Of a stretch of 34,745 bases of DNA, positions 6,996 to 16,158 are shown in pieces; position 1 is the stretch's first letter, and every line of letters starts with the position of its first letter. Source of the DNA: a virus; the IMG/VR virus record IMGVR_UViG_3300029319_000205, positions 1 to 34,745 of that record. The stretch is one strand, 5' to 3'. Made by a program: the position numbers and the translations under genes. The notes under the pieces were generated by a model. That model saw nothing but the letters and a program-made list of their open reading frames with translations, made no database searches and was not told the DNA's origin.

Positions 6996-9428
6996 ATGTA
7001 TAACAGTAAGAGTGACCAGTCAGGTGGTTTCCCCGATCCCTTGGCCCCATACGAAGAGAAGATCTCTCAAGAGTATGGGCTGAAGTATGCCAAGGCCATC
7101 GAAGGACAGTGGGGGAGCACCGACAGCACGTCTTCAACTTACGGGGGTAGGAAAAACATCTTTGCTCGAAATAGAGACTACGCCAACGGCACTCAAGACA
7201 CGAGTATCTACAAGCAGCTTCTCAACGCCCTTGACCCAAACAACGGCGATGGTAGCTTGATGAACTTGGACTTTACGTCGGTCCCTATCCTCCCTAAGTT
7301 CGTTCGCATCGTAGTCAACAAGATTCTCTCTAGGAATCCCTACCCGAATCTTGAGGCTGTGGACCCCCTGTCCTCTTCTGAGAAGAACCGAGAGAAGAAC
7401 AGGATCAAGAATCAAATCAAGCTCCGCCCCCAGTTGCAGAAGCTGAAAGAGTTGACGGGAGAGGTGCTAGTAGGCGAGGACCCCGACATGCTCCCCGAAA
7501 CCATTGAGGAAGCAGAAATCTTGATGGACACAAACATCAAGACCGACGCAGAAATTGCGGCCCAGGTGGCTACGGATATGACTTTGTCCTGGAACAACTT
7601 CGAGGACAACACCTTCCGCCGCTGCGTTAATGATCTTGCAGCCCTAGGCATGAGCGTGGTGAAGCGCACGAACGACTCCAACTACGGCATTCGCGTAGAG
7701 TATGTCGACCCTGTCAACTTCGTCCACAGCTACACTGACGATCCGAACTTGGACGATATCGTATATGCAGGTCACGTAAAAGAGATTCCTCTGCAGGAGC
7801 TGAAGCGATTGGCAGGGGACCAGTTGACAGAGGAAGACCTGAAGAAGATCACGAAGAACGCCAAGCGTGCGTCTTCTAACAGGTCGATGAAGGCCCCTTA
7901 CTACCCGTCTAAAATTGACAAGAGTCAGTACGGTGGGTATACCGTGGAGGTGCTAGAGTTCGAGTTCAAGTCAGTCGATTGCATGTTCTTTGAGGAAAAG
8001 GAGAATCGTTTCGGCAATACGGGATTCTTCTTTCAGGGGATGAAGTACAAGGAGCGGGCAGGCAGCGTTTACCAGCGCACCCCGCACAAGATGGAGATCG
8101 AGACGGTATACTCTGGAATGTACATCTTGGGGACAGATCACCTGTTGAACTACGGGCGGTCCGCCAACGTCCCGAAAAACATCCACGACATCTCTCGGGC
8201 TAGGCTGTCTTACTCTGCGGTTGCAGTCAATCTCAACGAGCAGCTCCCAAAGTCTATGGTGGATAGCTGCGTGGGGTTTGCCGATATGTTGCAGCTTACC
8301 CATTTGAAGCTGCAGCAGGCTATCGCCAAGGCCAAGCCCGACGGACTGATCATCGATATCGAAGGGCTGGAGAACGTGCAGCTCGGTAAGGGCGGGGAGT
8401 TGCAACCGCTTGAGCTCCACGACATCTACGAACAGACAGGGGTCTTCTACTACCGCAGTAAGAACCCCGAGGGCGGATTCCAGAACCCCCCTGTTCGAGA
8501 GATCGGCAACAGCATCCGTAACATCAACGAGCTCATTGCTCTGTACAATCACTACCTGCGTATGATCCGTGACACCACGGGAATCAACGAGGTGGTCGAT
8601 GCCTCTACTCCAAAGAGCGATGCGCTAGTTGGGGTTCGCGAGCAGGCTATCGCGGCTAGCAACAACGCCACCTATGACGTCACCAACGCAGCTATGATCC
8701 TCTACAAGAAAGTGTGTGAGGACGTAGTCAAGTGCCTGCAGATCCTGCCTCCTGAGTCGGTGATCTTCAAAGCGTATGAGAACGCTATCGGAGAAACGAA
8801 CATGGGGGTGTTGTCTTCGTTCAGCGACCTTCCGATGTACAACTTCGGTGTTCACGTGCAGAGAGAGATGGAGGACAAGGACAGGGTGTATCTCGAACAG
8901 AACATCCAGATCGCTTTGTCACAGAAAGAGCTTGACCTAGAGGACGCTATGGCTGTGCGGGCTATGAAGGACGTCAACCAAGCGGAACAACTGCTGATGG
9001 TCAGGCGCAAGAAGCGCATGAAGAAGCAGCAAGAAATCGCTATGCAGAACTCGCAGATGCAGTCTCAGCAGGCTCAACAGGCCGCCCTGGTTGCATCGCA
9101 AGCGAAGCAGCAAGAAATGCAGATGACTGCGCAGCTCGATGCGCAGAAGATTCAGCTTGAAACCGAAGCTGAGATTGCTATCGCCCGTGTCAAGCACGAG
9201 ATGCAAAAAGAGATCGAGCAGTTGCGCCTTCTGAATCGCAGTGCCGACAAGACTGCCGATCAAATGAACCGACTAGAAGTAGAAAAGCAGAAAGACGATA
9301 GGAAGGACGAGCGGGTCAAGAAGCAAGCTGTCGAGCAAAGCAAGCTGATTGCTCAGCGTAAAGGTGAGCGTGGCGCCTTAGAAGAGGAGGGAGCTGGAGG
9401 ATTTGACATCTCACAACTACTACAATAA
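6996..9428 (+). CDS. portal protein, 810 aa
   Basis: The portal is the dodecameric DNA gate at the capsid vertex. The protein follows the terminase directly and has features of crAss-like portals: an N-terminal ARNRDYANGTQDTSIYK stretch (about 57-73), PKFVRIVVNKILSRNPY (about 100-116), a long alpha/beta core, and a stem-like segment RDTTGINEVVDASTPKSD (about 525-542), whose 'GIN' element is typical of portals. From about residue 631 to 790 the sequence is a Gln/Lys/Glu-rich coiled coil (the barrel/crown region), ending in an acidic GGFDISQLLQ tail. There is no signal peptide. The stop overlaps the next ATG as TAATG. Confidence 0.88.
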   Translation: MYNSKSDQSGGFPDPLAPYEEKISQEYGLKYAKAIEGQWGSTDSTSSTYGGRKNIFARNRDYANGTQDTSIYKQLLNALDPNNGDGSLMNLDFTSVPILPKFVRIVVNKILSRNPYPNLEAVDPLSSSEKNREKNRIKNQIKLRPQLQKLKELTGEVLVGEDPDMLPETIEEAEILMDTNIKTDAEIAAQVATDMTLSWNNFEDNTFRRCVNDLAALGMSVVKRTNDSNYGIRVEYVDPVNFVHSYTDDPNLDDIVYAGHVKEIPLQELKRLAGDQLTEEDLKKITKNAKRASSNRSMKAPYYPSKIDKSQYGGYTVEVLEFEFKSVDCMFFEEKENRFGNTGFFFQGMKYKERAGSVYQRTPHKMEIETVYSGMYILGTDHLLNYGRSANVPKNIHDISRARLSYSAVAVNLNEQLPKSMVDSCVGFADMLQLTHLKLQQAIAKAKPDGLIIDIEGLENVQLGKGGELQPLELHDIYEQTGVFYYRSKNPEGGFQNPPVREIGNSIRNINELIALYNHYLRMIRDTTGINEVVDASTPKSDALVGVREQAIAASNNATYDVTNAAMILYKKVCEDVVKCLQILPPESVIFKAYENAIGETNMGVLSSFSDLPMYNFGVHVQREMEDKDRVYLEQNIQIALSQKELDLEDAMAVRAMKDVNQAEQLLMVRRKKRMKKQQEIAMQNSQMQSQQAQQAALVASQAKQQEMQMTAQLDAQKIQLETEAEIAIARVKHEMQKEIEQLRLLNRSADKTADQMNRLEVEKQKDDRKDERVKKQAVEQSKLIAQRKGERGALEEEGAGGFDISQLLQ

Positions 9429-9841
9429 TGGCTAGTAAAGTAAATCTTGATGTCTCAGACAAACTAGACATCACGTGTAGAAAGGGTGACACATTTAATC
9501 TGAAGCTGTTGCTCAAAGATTCAACGGGTACAGCTTTGACCTTGACCACTTCGGGGTACGAATTCTTGATGCAGGTAAGAGGTAGGCAGAAGGTTCAAGG
9601 AGAGCGCAAACTTGTGATTGGAAGCGTAAATCGTGGCAAGGCTGCCGAGGATGGAATCAACTTCTCCTTCACCACTGACGACTCGGGTAATCTCACGATT
9701 ACAGCCAGCGACTCTATCATGAGGCAAGTTTCAGCGGGAAGATATGTCTATGACTTGCAGCAGATTTTGGATGGAGTTTCCACTACGATTTTGAGAGGAA
9801 GCTTTATTGTAAACGACGACATCTCTGAAGCTCTCGCCTAA
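9428..9841 (+). CDS. BppU-N-like baseplate or fibre-adaptor protein, 137 aa
   Basis: The product starts MASKVNLDVSDKLDITCRKGDTFN. The 'D.LDI..rkGDTF...L.lkDstGtaltLt' opening and following 'fLMQVRG' resemble the N-terminal beta domain of phage BppU-type receptor-binding or neck proteins, which anchor fibres. Later strands are Thr/Ser/Asp-rich and end in GSFIVNDDISEALA. It is coupled to the collagen-like fibre gene by TAATG (9839-9843), so a role as attachment domain or partner of that fibre is a reasonable inference. Confidence 0.7.
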   Translation: MASKVNLDVSDKLDITCRKGDTFNLKLLLKDSTGTALTLTTSGYEFLMQVRGRQKVQGERKLVIGSVNRGKAAEDGINFSFTTDDSGNLTITASDSIMRQVSAGRYVYDLQQILDGVSTTILRGSFIVNDDISEALA

Positions 9842-12237
9842 TGTCAACCACGATTACAGTAAGTGATGGGACTACCGTAACGGTAACTCAACCTGCGTCT
9901 AGCAGCATCTCTGTTTCTAGTCCAGGCGCAAAGGGCGATAAAGGAGATAAGGGAGACACGGGCGATACGGGGGCCACTGGCCCTGCAGGTGCTACGGGTG
10001 CCACGGGCGCTACAGGAGCTACAGGAGCTCAGGGGCCGCAAGGTCCACAAGGTGACACAGGACCAGCGGGATCAGACGGGGCAGACGGCACCTCACCCAA
10101 TGCGTTCACTACAATTGCTGTCTCTGGGCAAGACAATGTTGTGGCTGATGGGACGGCTGATACGCTCACGCTAGCGGAAGGCTCTAACATAACCCTTACT
10201 ACGAACGCCTCTAGTGACACAATCACCATTGCATCTACTGACACCAACACCCAGTTGAGCACTGAAGAGGTGCAAGACATTGTTGGGGCGATGTTCAGCT
10301 CCAACACGGAGACACGTATTTCTGCCACCTATCAGGACGCCGATGGTACAATTGACTTAGTGGTCGATGATATGACCGCTAATGATAATACGCAGAACAC
10401 CTATGCTATCTCGTGCGTAGATGGAGACAACTCCGACGAGGAAAAGATCAGGTTGACCCAGGGTGGTGCTGATGGGGTGGCAACAGACGATATTGTACTA
10501 GAGGCAGGCACGGGTCTTAGCATTGCTCGTAGTGGTGACAAGATTACGTTCACCAATACTGTCAGTGATACAAACACCCAATTGACAACTGAGCAAGTCC
10601 AAGACATTGTCGGGGCTATGTTCAGCTCGAATACCGAGACTAGAATTAGCGTTACCTATCAAGACGCTGACGGGACAATTGACTTAGTAGTCGATGACAT
10701 GACTGCTAACGACAACACGCAGAATACGTATGCTATTTCGTGTGTCGACGGAGATAACTCTGACGAAGAAAAGATTAGGTTGACGCAGGGCGGTGCGGAC
10801 GGCGTTGCAACAGATGATGTTGTCTTAGAGGCAGGCACAGGTCTTAGTATTGCTCGCAGCGGCGATAAGATTACGTTTACGAACACAGTCACGGACACCA
10901 ATACACAGTTGAGCACCGAGCAGGTGCAAGACATTGTGGGTGCGATGTTCAGCTCAAATACGGAGACACGTATTTCTGCCACCTATCAAGACGGTGACGG
11001 CACGATTGATTTGGTAGTCGACGACATGACGGCCAATGACAACACAACCTATAGTGTGTCTTGCGTCGATGGTGACAACTCTGATGAGGAGAAGATCCGA
11101 CTTACCGATAGTAGCGGTACTACGGATGACGTGGTGTTGGAAGCGGGGACGGGACTGAGTATCGCTCGTAGCGGAGACAAGATCACCTTTACCAATACCG
11201 TCAGTGACACCAACACTCAGTTGAGCACTGAAGAGGTACAAGATATTGTAGGAGCTATGTTTAGCTCCAACACGGAGACACGTATTTCTGCCACCTATCA
11301 GGATGGTGACGGTACGATCGACTTGGTGGTCGATGATATGACTGCCAACGATAACACCACTTATGGATTGTCTTGTGTAGACGGAGATAACTCTGATGAA
11401 GAGAAAATTCGTCTAACTGACAGCGGTGGCACTACGGATGACGTCGTTCTAGAGGCGGGCACGGGATTGAGTATAGCGCGTAGCGGAGACAAAATTACGT
11501 TTACGAATACCGTTAGTGACACCAATACTCAGTTGAGTACCGAGGAAGTTCAAGACATAGCTGGTGCTATGTTCAGCAGCAACACCGAGAGCGGTGTCAC
11601 TGCAACCTACCAAGACGCTGATGGCACCATCGACTTGGAGATCGACGCGGCTCAGACCACAATTACTTCCATTATCAACAGCAGTCTGACCAAAATTGGA
11701 ACAGCTACTGATCAGGAGTACATTGACTTCAGCACCGCTAATGAGGTGAACATTAAGGTTAATGACACTGAGCAGTTGAGTGCCACTAGCTCAGGTATCG
11801 ACATCAGGACTGAGTTGAACACGGCAAAGAATGTGTTTGCCAAGACAGCTAACACAGACTTCAGCGTTCAGGGAGATATTGTGAAGATTGGGACGGGAAG
11901 CACCACTCAGGGTGAGCTATGCTACTACAAGTCCGATGGCAGTTGGGCAGCGGCAGATGCGGACGCGGCTGCTACTTCGGGTGGATGCCTTCTGGCCATC
12001 GCACTGGGTACAGACCCAGACTCAGACGGCATGCTGCTCAGGGGGATGTTCACCTTGGACCACGACCCAGGAACTGTGGGAGACGTGCTATATGTGTCTA
12101 CCACGGCGGGTGATATAACCAGCACGGCACCTAGTGGCAATGGAGATATCGTGAGGATTGTGGGGTACTGCCTAGACAGTTCTAATGGACAGATCTGGTT
12201 CAATCCATCTAACGACTTCATTGAGATAACCGCGTAA
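9841..12237 (+). CDS. collagen-like tail fibre with large internal repeats, 798 aa
   Basis: Order of domains: a short beta N-terminus (1-28); 18 perfect Gly-X-Y triplets (29-82), which would form a trimeric collagen-like rod; a linker; then four near-identical units of 109, 109, 104 and 104 residues plus a fifth partial unit (about 134-600), each built around TNTQLSTEEVQDIVGAMFSS, a DGTIDLVVDDMTANDN segment, VDGDNSDEEKIRLT and GTGLSIARSGDKITFTNTV; and a C-terminal head with GDVLYVSTTAGDITST and WFNPSNDFIE, seen in phage fibre tips. It is Asp/Thr-rich with few aromatics in the shaft, typical of trimeric fibres. It probably mediates host attachment. The shaft length can change by repeat gain or loss. 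Confidence 0.88.
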   Translation: MSTTITVSDGTTVTVTQPASSSISVSSPGAKGDKGDKGDTGDTGATGPAGATGATGATGATGAQGPQGPQGDTGPAGSDGADGTSPNAFTTIAVSGQDNVVADGTADTLTLAEGSNITLTTNASSDTITIASTDTNTQLSTEEVQDIVGAMFSSNTETRISATYQDADGTIDLVVDDMTANDNTQNTYAISCVDGDNSDEEKIRLTQGGADGVATDDIVLEAGTGLSIARSGDKITFTNTVSDTNTQLTTEQVQDIVGAMFSSNTETRISVTYQDADGTIDLVVDDMTANDNTQNTYAISCVDGDNSDEEKIRLTQGGADGVATDDVVLEAGTGLSIARSGDKITFTNTVTDTNTQLSTEQVQDIVGAMFSSNTETRISATYQDGDGTIDLVVDDMTANDNTTYSVSCVDGDNSDEEKIRLTDSSGTTDDVVLEAGTGLSIARSGDKITFTNTVSDTNTQLSTEEVQDIVGAMFSSNTETRISATYQDGDGTIDLVVDDMTANDNTTYGLSCVDGDNSDEEKIRLTDSGGTTDDVVLEAGTGLSIARSGDKITFTNTVSDTNTQLSTEEVQDIAGAMFSSNTESGVTATYQDADGTIDLEIDAAQTTITSIINSSLTKIGTATDQEYIDFSTANEVNIKVNDTEQLSATSSGIDIRTELNTAKNVFAKTANTDFSVQGDIVKIGTGSTTQGELCYYKSDGSWAAADADAAATSGGCLLAIALGTDPDSDGMLLRGMFTLDHDPGTVGDVLYVSTTAGDITSTAPSGNGDIVRIVGYCLDSSNGQIWFNPSNDFIEITA
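9925..10086 (+). repeat. collagen-like Gly-X-Y repeat, 18 triplets
   Basis: Eighteen consecutive nine-base units encode Gly-X-Y with no break (GAKGDKGDKGDTGDTG at the start, GDTGPAGSDGAD at the end). The GCTACGGG/GCTACAGG words vary synonymously. Such tracts in phage fibres form stable triple helices even without hydroxyproline. Confidence 0.92.
10240..11640 (+). repeat. large tandem protein repeats in the fibre shaft (327/327/312/312 bases plus partial)
   Basis: Units start at 10240, 10567, 10894, 11206 and 11518 (partial, to about 11640), each at the codon for Asp in DTNTQL. The first two units carry an extra five residues relative to the next two. The encoded units are almost identical, but the DNA differs at many third positions between units. 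An exception is a 28-base block that is identical in units 1, 3 and 4 (10307-10334, 10961-10988, 11273-11300) but recoded in unit 2. Confidence 0.9.
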
Positions 12238-12238
12238 T

Positions 12239-13207
12239 ATGCCAGATATATCAAAGGTCAGTGGTGTCGCTGCTGATTCTGTGCAAAAAATTGACGGGGT
12301 TGCAAAAGCAAGTATTGGGAAGCTGAATGAGTTGTCTTTTGCTTCTACACTCTCTATAGTCACAACAAACCTTGTCCACCATCTCGATGCTGCAAATTCA
12401 AGCAGCTATCCTGGATCTGGATCGACATGGTTTGACTTGACGTCTAATAACATAGACGGAACGTTTAGGGGATCTCCTACGTACAGCTCATCAGATGGCG
12501 GTGGATCTTTCTTTTTCGACGGGGTTGATGACGGAATTAAGTTTGACTACGATGATGCTGCTGACCTGAGAGTAGGCGAGGAATCTGGGGAGTTAAATGC
12601 TGTTGGAGGCTCAGGAATTAGTAGAACATATGGGAACCTATCTAGCTTCGGTGGCTTTACTTATCAAGCTTGGGTAAAAATTCAAGCTGGTACGAGTGAT
12701 GTGTTCTGGATGTTTGCCAACAATGGCTCCGTGACTACCAGTGAGGCTGCATCTAATACTTATTTGTATTATCAAGGGCTCGAGTTTCTAGTGAACGGAA
12801 ACAATGGTCGTATAGTTTGTTTTGTCTTCGACGGAAATGGAAGCAACACTCAGAATGACAGAAGGAGATTTATGACCCCGACAAGCACTATACCCTCAAA
12901 TGGGACCTGGATGAATGTAGCCTATACTCTACCAAACGACAGCCCTGTTCCGCTTACAGGCGGCAAGATATATTTGAATGGATCTGAAGTGTCCAACCTC
13001 GAGTATAGCAATGGACTTGGTTCAGGTCTAGGATACAGAGCGAAGTTTAATTCATCTCAGTCAAATAAGTATCACGCAGGAATAGCGTTGCGCAGGGGTA
13101 GTTTTCGAAGGGGGTTTTTAGGCGAGCATGTTTTGTACAACGACGTGCTAACGGATGCAGAGATTCTGCAAAATTACAACGCAACAAAAACTAGATATGG
13201 ATTCTAA
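12239..13207 (+). CDS. LamG/ConA-like lectin tail protein, 322 aa
   Basis: Residues 1-45 form an adaptor with a repeated hydrophobic pattern (VSGVAADSVQKIDGVAKASI). From about residue 45 a LamG-like jelly roll is evident: LVHHLDAANSSSYPGSGSTW, then DGTF, FFFDGVDDGIKF, an inner strand FTYQAWVKIQ, and the closing signature GEHVLYNDVLTDAEILQNYN (about 292-313), typical of carbohydrate-binding concanavalin-like domains in phage tail proteins. It likely binds a surface glycan as receptor or sits on the fibre tip. Base composition looks more A/T-rich than that of the fibre gene before it, hinting at separate origin. It starts one base after the previous stop. Confidence 0.8.
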   Translation: MPDISKVSGVAADSVQKIDGVAKASIGKLNELSFASTLSIVTTNLVHHLDAANSSSYPGSGSTWFDLTSNNIDGTFRGSPTYSSSDGGGSFFFDGVDDGIKFDYDDAADLRVGEESGELNAVGGSGISRTYGNLSSFGGFTYQAWVKIQAGTSDVFWMFANNGSVTTSEAASNTYLYYQGLEFLVNGNNGRIVCFVFDGNGSNTQNDRRRFMTPTSTIPSNGTWMNVAYTLPNDSPVPLTGGKIYLNGSEVSNLEYSNGLGSGLGYRAKFNSSQSNKYHAGIALRRGSFRRGFLGEHVLYNDVLTDAEILQNYNATKTRYGF

Positions 13208-13454
13208 TTCCAATAGAACTTATGTTATCCTATCATCTTCAGATTTACCTCAGGTAAACTTTGAGGATGTTTTAGAGCATCAAGATTACCTGCGATACTC
13301 TATCGATGGGGAGAGAGTTGTATTAAAGTATGAGGGTCAAAACCCAGCGAGCATCACCGCGCTGACTTCCACCTTCTACACGTATGAAGAGATAATGAAC
13401 ATAATCAGTGGTACTGACTGGACGCCAGTCGAGGAACCTGGGTTAGAGTATTGA
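13197..13454 (+). CDS. small fibre-associated protein, 85 aa
   Basis: The start at ATG 13197 overlaps the lectin gene by 11 bases and gives MDSNSNRTYVILSSSDLPQV. The body has 'vNFEDVLEHQDYLRYSIDGERVVLKYEG' spread over residues 20-48 and a closing YTYEEIMNIISGTDW. I recall small proteins with this 'ilS.dels.idF..VLE....LRyS.DG...vkweg' layout beside tail-fibre genes in marine phages. Function unknown; a fibre chaperone or tip partner is possible. It is soluble and acidic and ends the fibre operon before the next promoter. Confidence 0.7.
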   Translation: MDSNSNRTYVILSSSDLPQVNFEDVLEHQDYLRYSIDGERVVLKYEGQNPASITALTSTFYTYEEIMNIISGTDWTPVEEPGLEY

Positions 13455-13458
13455 TTTA

Positions 13459-13466
13459 TATATTTG
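13459..13466 (+). promoter_or_regulatory. Bacteroidota-type -7 element, leaderless spacing
   Basis: TATATTTG is followed by exactly four bases (TGTA) and the ATG at 13471. It overlaps the stop region of the previous gene (TTGATTTA context shared with the promoter at 6964). It probably drives the envelope cassette 13471-18709 as one leaderless-start transcript. Confidence 0.65.
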
Positions 13467-13470
13467 TGTA

Positions 13471-16158
13471 ATGTCCTCAGAGTCAATACGAAACAGGATC
13501 AAGAGGCTTCTCAAAAAGCATGGTCTGAAGGGCGTCAATAAGCCAAAGCGCACTCCTCAGCACCCGAAGAAGTCCCACATCGTACTAGCCAAAGAGGGAA
13601 ACAAAGTGAAGCTGATCCGATACGGTCAGCAGGGGGCAAAGACAGCGGGTAAACCAAAAGCGGGGGAGAGCGATCGCATGAAGAAGAAGCGTGCAAGCTT
13701 CAAGGCTCGCCATCGGCGCAACATCAAGAAGGGTAAGATGAGTGCGGCATACTGGGCCAATAAGTCTAAGTGGTGTCTACTCTTCCCGATCCTGTCTCTG
13801 CAGGCTCAGAGTTGGTTGAACGTAGAGTTTGTTTCGGATCAGTATGCAGCGGAGAGTAGCTGGGAGATTCTAGCAGACACCAACGTCGTGGCTTCGGGTG
13901 TAGCAGGAGAGACTTTGGTCAACCTGCCGCCTGGTCCGTATACGTTCGTAGCCTACGACAGCTTTGGCGATGGTATTTGTTGCGAGTATGGAGAGGGGTA
14001 TATCGTCTTGAGCAATGCATGTGGTTTAGATATCGAAGTCTTAGACTTCAACACCGCACAGCTTGACATCCCGATCAACCTATTGCCTTGTCCGCCGCCT
14101 GTGTTAGGGTGTATGGATCAGCAGGCCACCAACTACAACCCAGAGGCCATCTTCGAGGGGGAGCCTTGTTTGTATGAGGTTACGTTTAGGCTAGACTTGA
14201 ATGGCCCACACCCAGAGGGGATTGTAACGCCCGAGGTCAACTCAGACTACTTCGGTTGGTGCGGGTCATGTGTTCCGATGGAGGACGCTAATGGTGACGG
14301 GGTGTGGGAGGTCACTGTCTCTATGGCTGCTGGGCAGTATCTGTGGAAGTTTTCTGCAGATAACTGGACGTATCAAGAACTGCCTGTCGGCGTTGCCGAG
14401 TCCCCGTGTTTTATTTTCGATGAGTTTGGGTATGTAAACCGACCTCTGAACGTACAGGGCCCTATGGCCCTCCCGCCTTTCTGTTGGGAGAGTTGCCTGC
14501 CCTGCGGAGCTATCCCAGGCTGCACAAACCCCGAGGCAATCAACTGGAACCCGTGGGCCAACTTCGATCAGAACTGCAACATTCTAGAGTCAGCCGACTG
14601 CGACCTCACCGAAACGGAGGTTATGGTGGTTATTGTCCCTGACAACTACCCAGGGGAAACGGGCTGGTCGCTGGTAGATGTGACCAACGATGAAATCCTT
14701 GCCGCTGTTTTGGCTGGCGAATACGCAGGAGAACCTACAGGAATCCCGATCTTCAGTAGTGTCTGTGCTCCCATTGGCAGTCAGCTCTCGTTTACCATCA
14801 GCGATGTTTATGGTGACGGAGTCAACGGCGCCCAGTGGGGTGGAGAGGACGGCGGGTTTGGTCTCCTTGCTTGCGGGGAGGAGGTCTATGCCATGGACCC
14901 TGCACAGGCCAACTTCGGATACAACTTCCAGCACCTCTTCCAGGCTCCTGCTTGCCTAGAGATAGAGGATATCGTTGGCTGTGGCGATCCCGACTATCTC
15001 GAGTATAACCCGAACGCGACGGTATTCCTTGACTTGTTGTGCGAGACCCCCGTGGTATACGGCTGTATTGACAGCGCGTACTACAACTACGACTCGCTTG
15101 CAAACGTAGAGCTACAGCCCGACTCTTGCTTCTATACGCTGACGCTCACTGACGGTGCTGCTGACGGATGGTTCGGTAGCTGGCTGGGAGTGCGTCAGGG
15201 TGAGTGGTTGTCCCCACAGTATAAGATGGGACCAGAGGATGGATTGGAAGAGTCCTTTGAGCTGTATTTGTCTAGCGACGAAGAAGTAGAGTTGTACTTC
15301 TTCCCTACCCCGCAGTCTATGTTCACCGTGGCTCAGTGTGGCTTCATGCTCGAAGGGCCAACAGGAGACACCCTCGTCAACGTGCCACAGTGGAGCATCA
15401 TCCCCTTCCCGTACACGTACAAGGCCACAACATACTGTGGGAACTTTTGTGAAGAGTTTGCCTACGGATGCTTAGACACTTTGGCTCAAAACTACGATGC
15501 CTATGCCAACAGCCCTGACAGCAGTTGTTACTACGCTGCAGGGTGCATGCAAGCTGGATATTTAGAGTACTACACTCAAGGGTACGAGGCTGACTATGAC
15601 GATGGGTCTTGTTTAACGTTGGCGGTATTTGGTTGCACAGACTCTACTGCATTGAACTTTGACGCGGGGGCCAACGTAGACAACGGAAGTTGCATCCCCG
15701 TTGTAGTAGGGTGCATGGATCTGTCCGCATACAACTACAATGCGGAAGCCAATACCGAAGGTGATTGCCTGTATGATGCGGGGTGCGCTACAGGTCCAGG
15801 CGTCCCGTACTGGCTGAACGACTCTTGCTACGCTTGGGTCATCGAGGTCGACCCGTATTGCTGCGAGGCAGAGTGGGATGGGGGGTGTATCGGGCTGTAC
15901 GATTACTGTCAGCAGGGGTGGCCTACGGGTATTCCTGAGTTAGCAGACGAGGTTACGATCCGCCCGACGGTAGTTGAGCACAAGTTCTATGTGGACTCCC
16001 CATACCCGTTTGTATTGACTGTCTTCGATGCCACTGGCAGGGAGGTGTTGAGATCGTCAAGGGCTACGCAGGACGCATCGGATTGGCCTGTCGGGACATA
16101 TCACCTGGTAGTAGTTTCTGACAATCGCATGTTCAAGCAAACTATCGTCAAGCTATGA
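13471..16158 (+). CDS. fusion of a basic phage domain and a secreted T9SS type A surface protein, 895 aa
   Basis: Residues 1-101 are a Lys/Arg-rich domain with KSHIVLAKEGNKVKLIRYGQ, ASFKARHRRNIKKGKMSAAY and WANKSKW; stand-alone phage proteins of this type (I recall DUF6321, to be verified) usually end right there. Here the frame continues into CLLFPILSLQAQS (102-114), a signal-peptide core, and then an extracellular protein. That part has two 'DSFGDGICCEYG'-like domains (about 115-206 and 380-495), a CBM-like domain with WCGSCVPMEDANGDGVWEV (263-282) and WTYQELPVG, eight GC.D..A.NYN..AN...C repeats, a VDPYCCEAEWDGGC module (793-806) and a C-terminal T9SS type A sorting domain (about 828-895: VFDATGREVL, WPVGTYHLVV, FKQTIVKL). 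An internal Met90 could start a normal secretory precursor. The stop overlaps the next ATG. Confidence 0.88.
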   Translation: MSSESIRNRIKRLLKKHGLKGVNKPKRTPQHPKKSHIVLAKEGNKVKLIRYGQQGAKTAGKPKAGESDRMKKKRASFKARHRRNIKKGKMSAAYWANKSKWCLLFPILSLQAQSWLNVEFVSDQYAAESSWEILADTNVVASGVAGETLVNLPPGPYTFVAYDSFGDGICCEYGEGYIVLSNACGLDIEVLDFNTAQLDIPINLLPCPPPVLGCMDQQATNYNPEAIFEGEPCLYEVTFRLDLNGPHPEGIVTPEVNSDYFGWCGSCVPMEDANGDGVWEVTVSMAAGQYLWKFSADNWTYQELPVGVAESPCFIFDEFGYVNRPLNVQGPMALPPFCWESCLPCGAIPGCTNPEAINWNPWANFDQNCNILESADCDLTETEVMVVIVPDNYPGETGWSLVDVTNDEILAAVLAGEYAGEPTGIPIFSSVCAPIGSQLSFTISDVYGDGVNGAQWGGEDGGFGLLACGEEVYAMDPAQANFGYNFQHLFQAPACLEIEDIVGCGDPDYLEYNPNATVFLDLLCETPVVYGCIDSAYYNYDSLANVELQPDSCFYTLTLTDGAADGWFGSWLGVRQGEWLSPQYKMGPEDGLEESFELYLSSDEEVELYFFPTPQSMFTVAQCGFMLEGPTGDTLVNVPQWSIIPFPYTYKATTYCGNFCEEFAYGCLDTLAQNYDAYANSPDSSCYYAAGCMQAGYLEYYTQGYEADYDDGSCLTLAVFGCTDSTALNFDAGANVDNGSCIPVVVGCMDLSAYNYNAEANTEGDCLYDAGCATGPGVPYWLNDSCYAWVIEVDPYCCEAEWDGGCIGLYDYCQQGWPTGIPELADEVTIRPTVVEHKFYVDSPYPFVLTVFDATGREVLRSSRATQDASDWPVGTYHLVVVSDNRMFKQTIVKL
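13738..13806 (+). other. internal start and embedded signal peptide within the fusion gene
   Basis: ATG 13738 (Met90) would give MSAAYWANKSKW, then the hydrophobic core CLLFPILSLQA, then cleavage before Gln113-Ser114. This is a normal Sec signal peptide of 23 residues whose n-region consists of the last residues of the basic phage domain. Whether translation really starts here is not visible from sequence. Confidence 0.5.

Noticed and set aside
10240-11640. Fibre repeats read as an assembly duplication
   Set aside because: The units differ at many synonymous sites and in length (327 versus 312 bases), so they are real, diverged copies.
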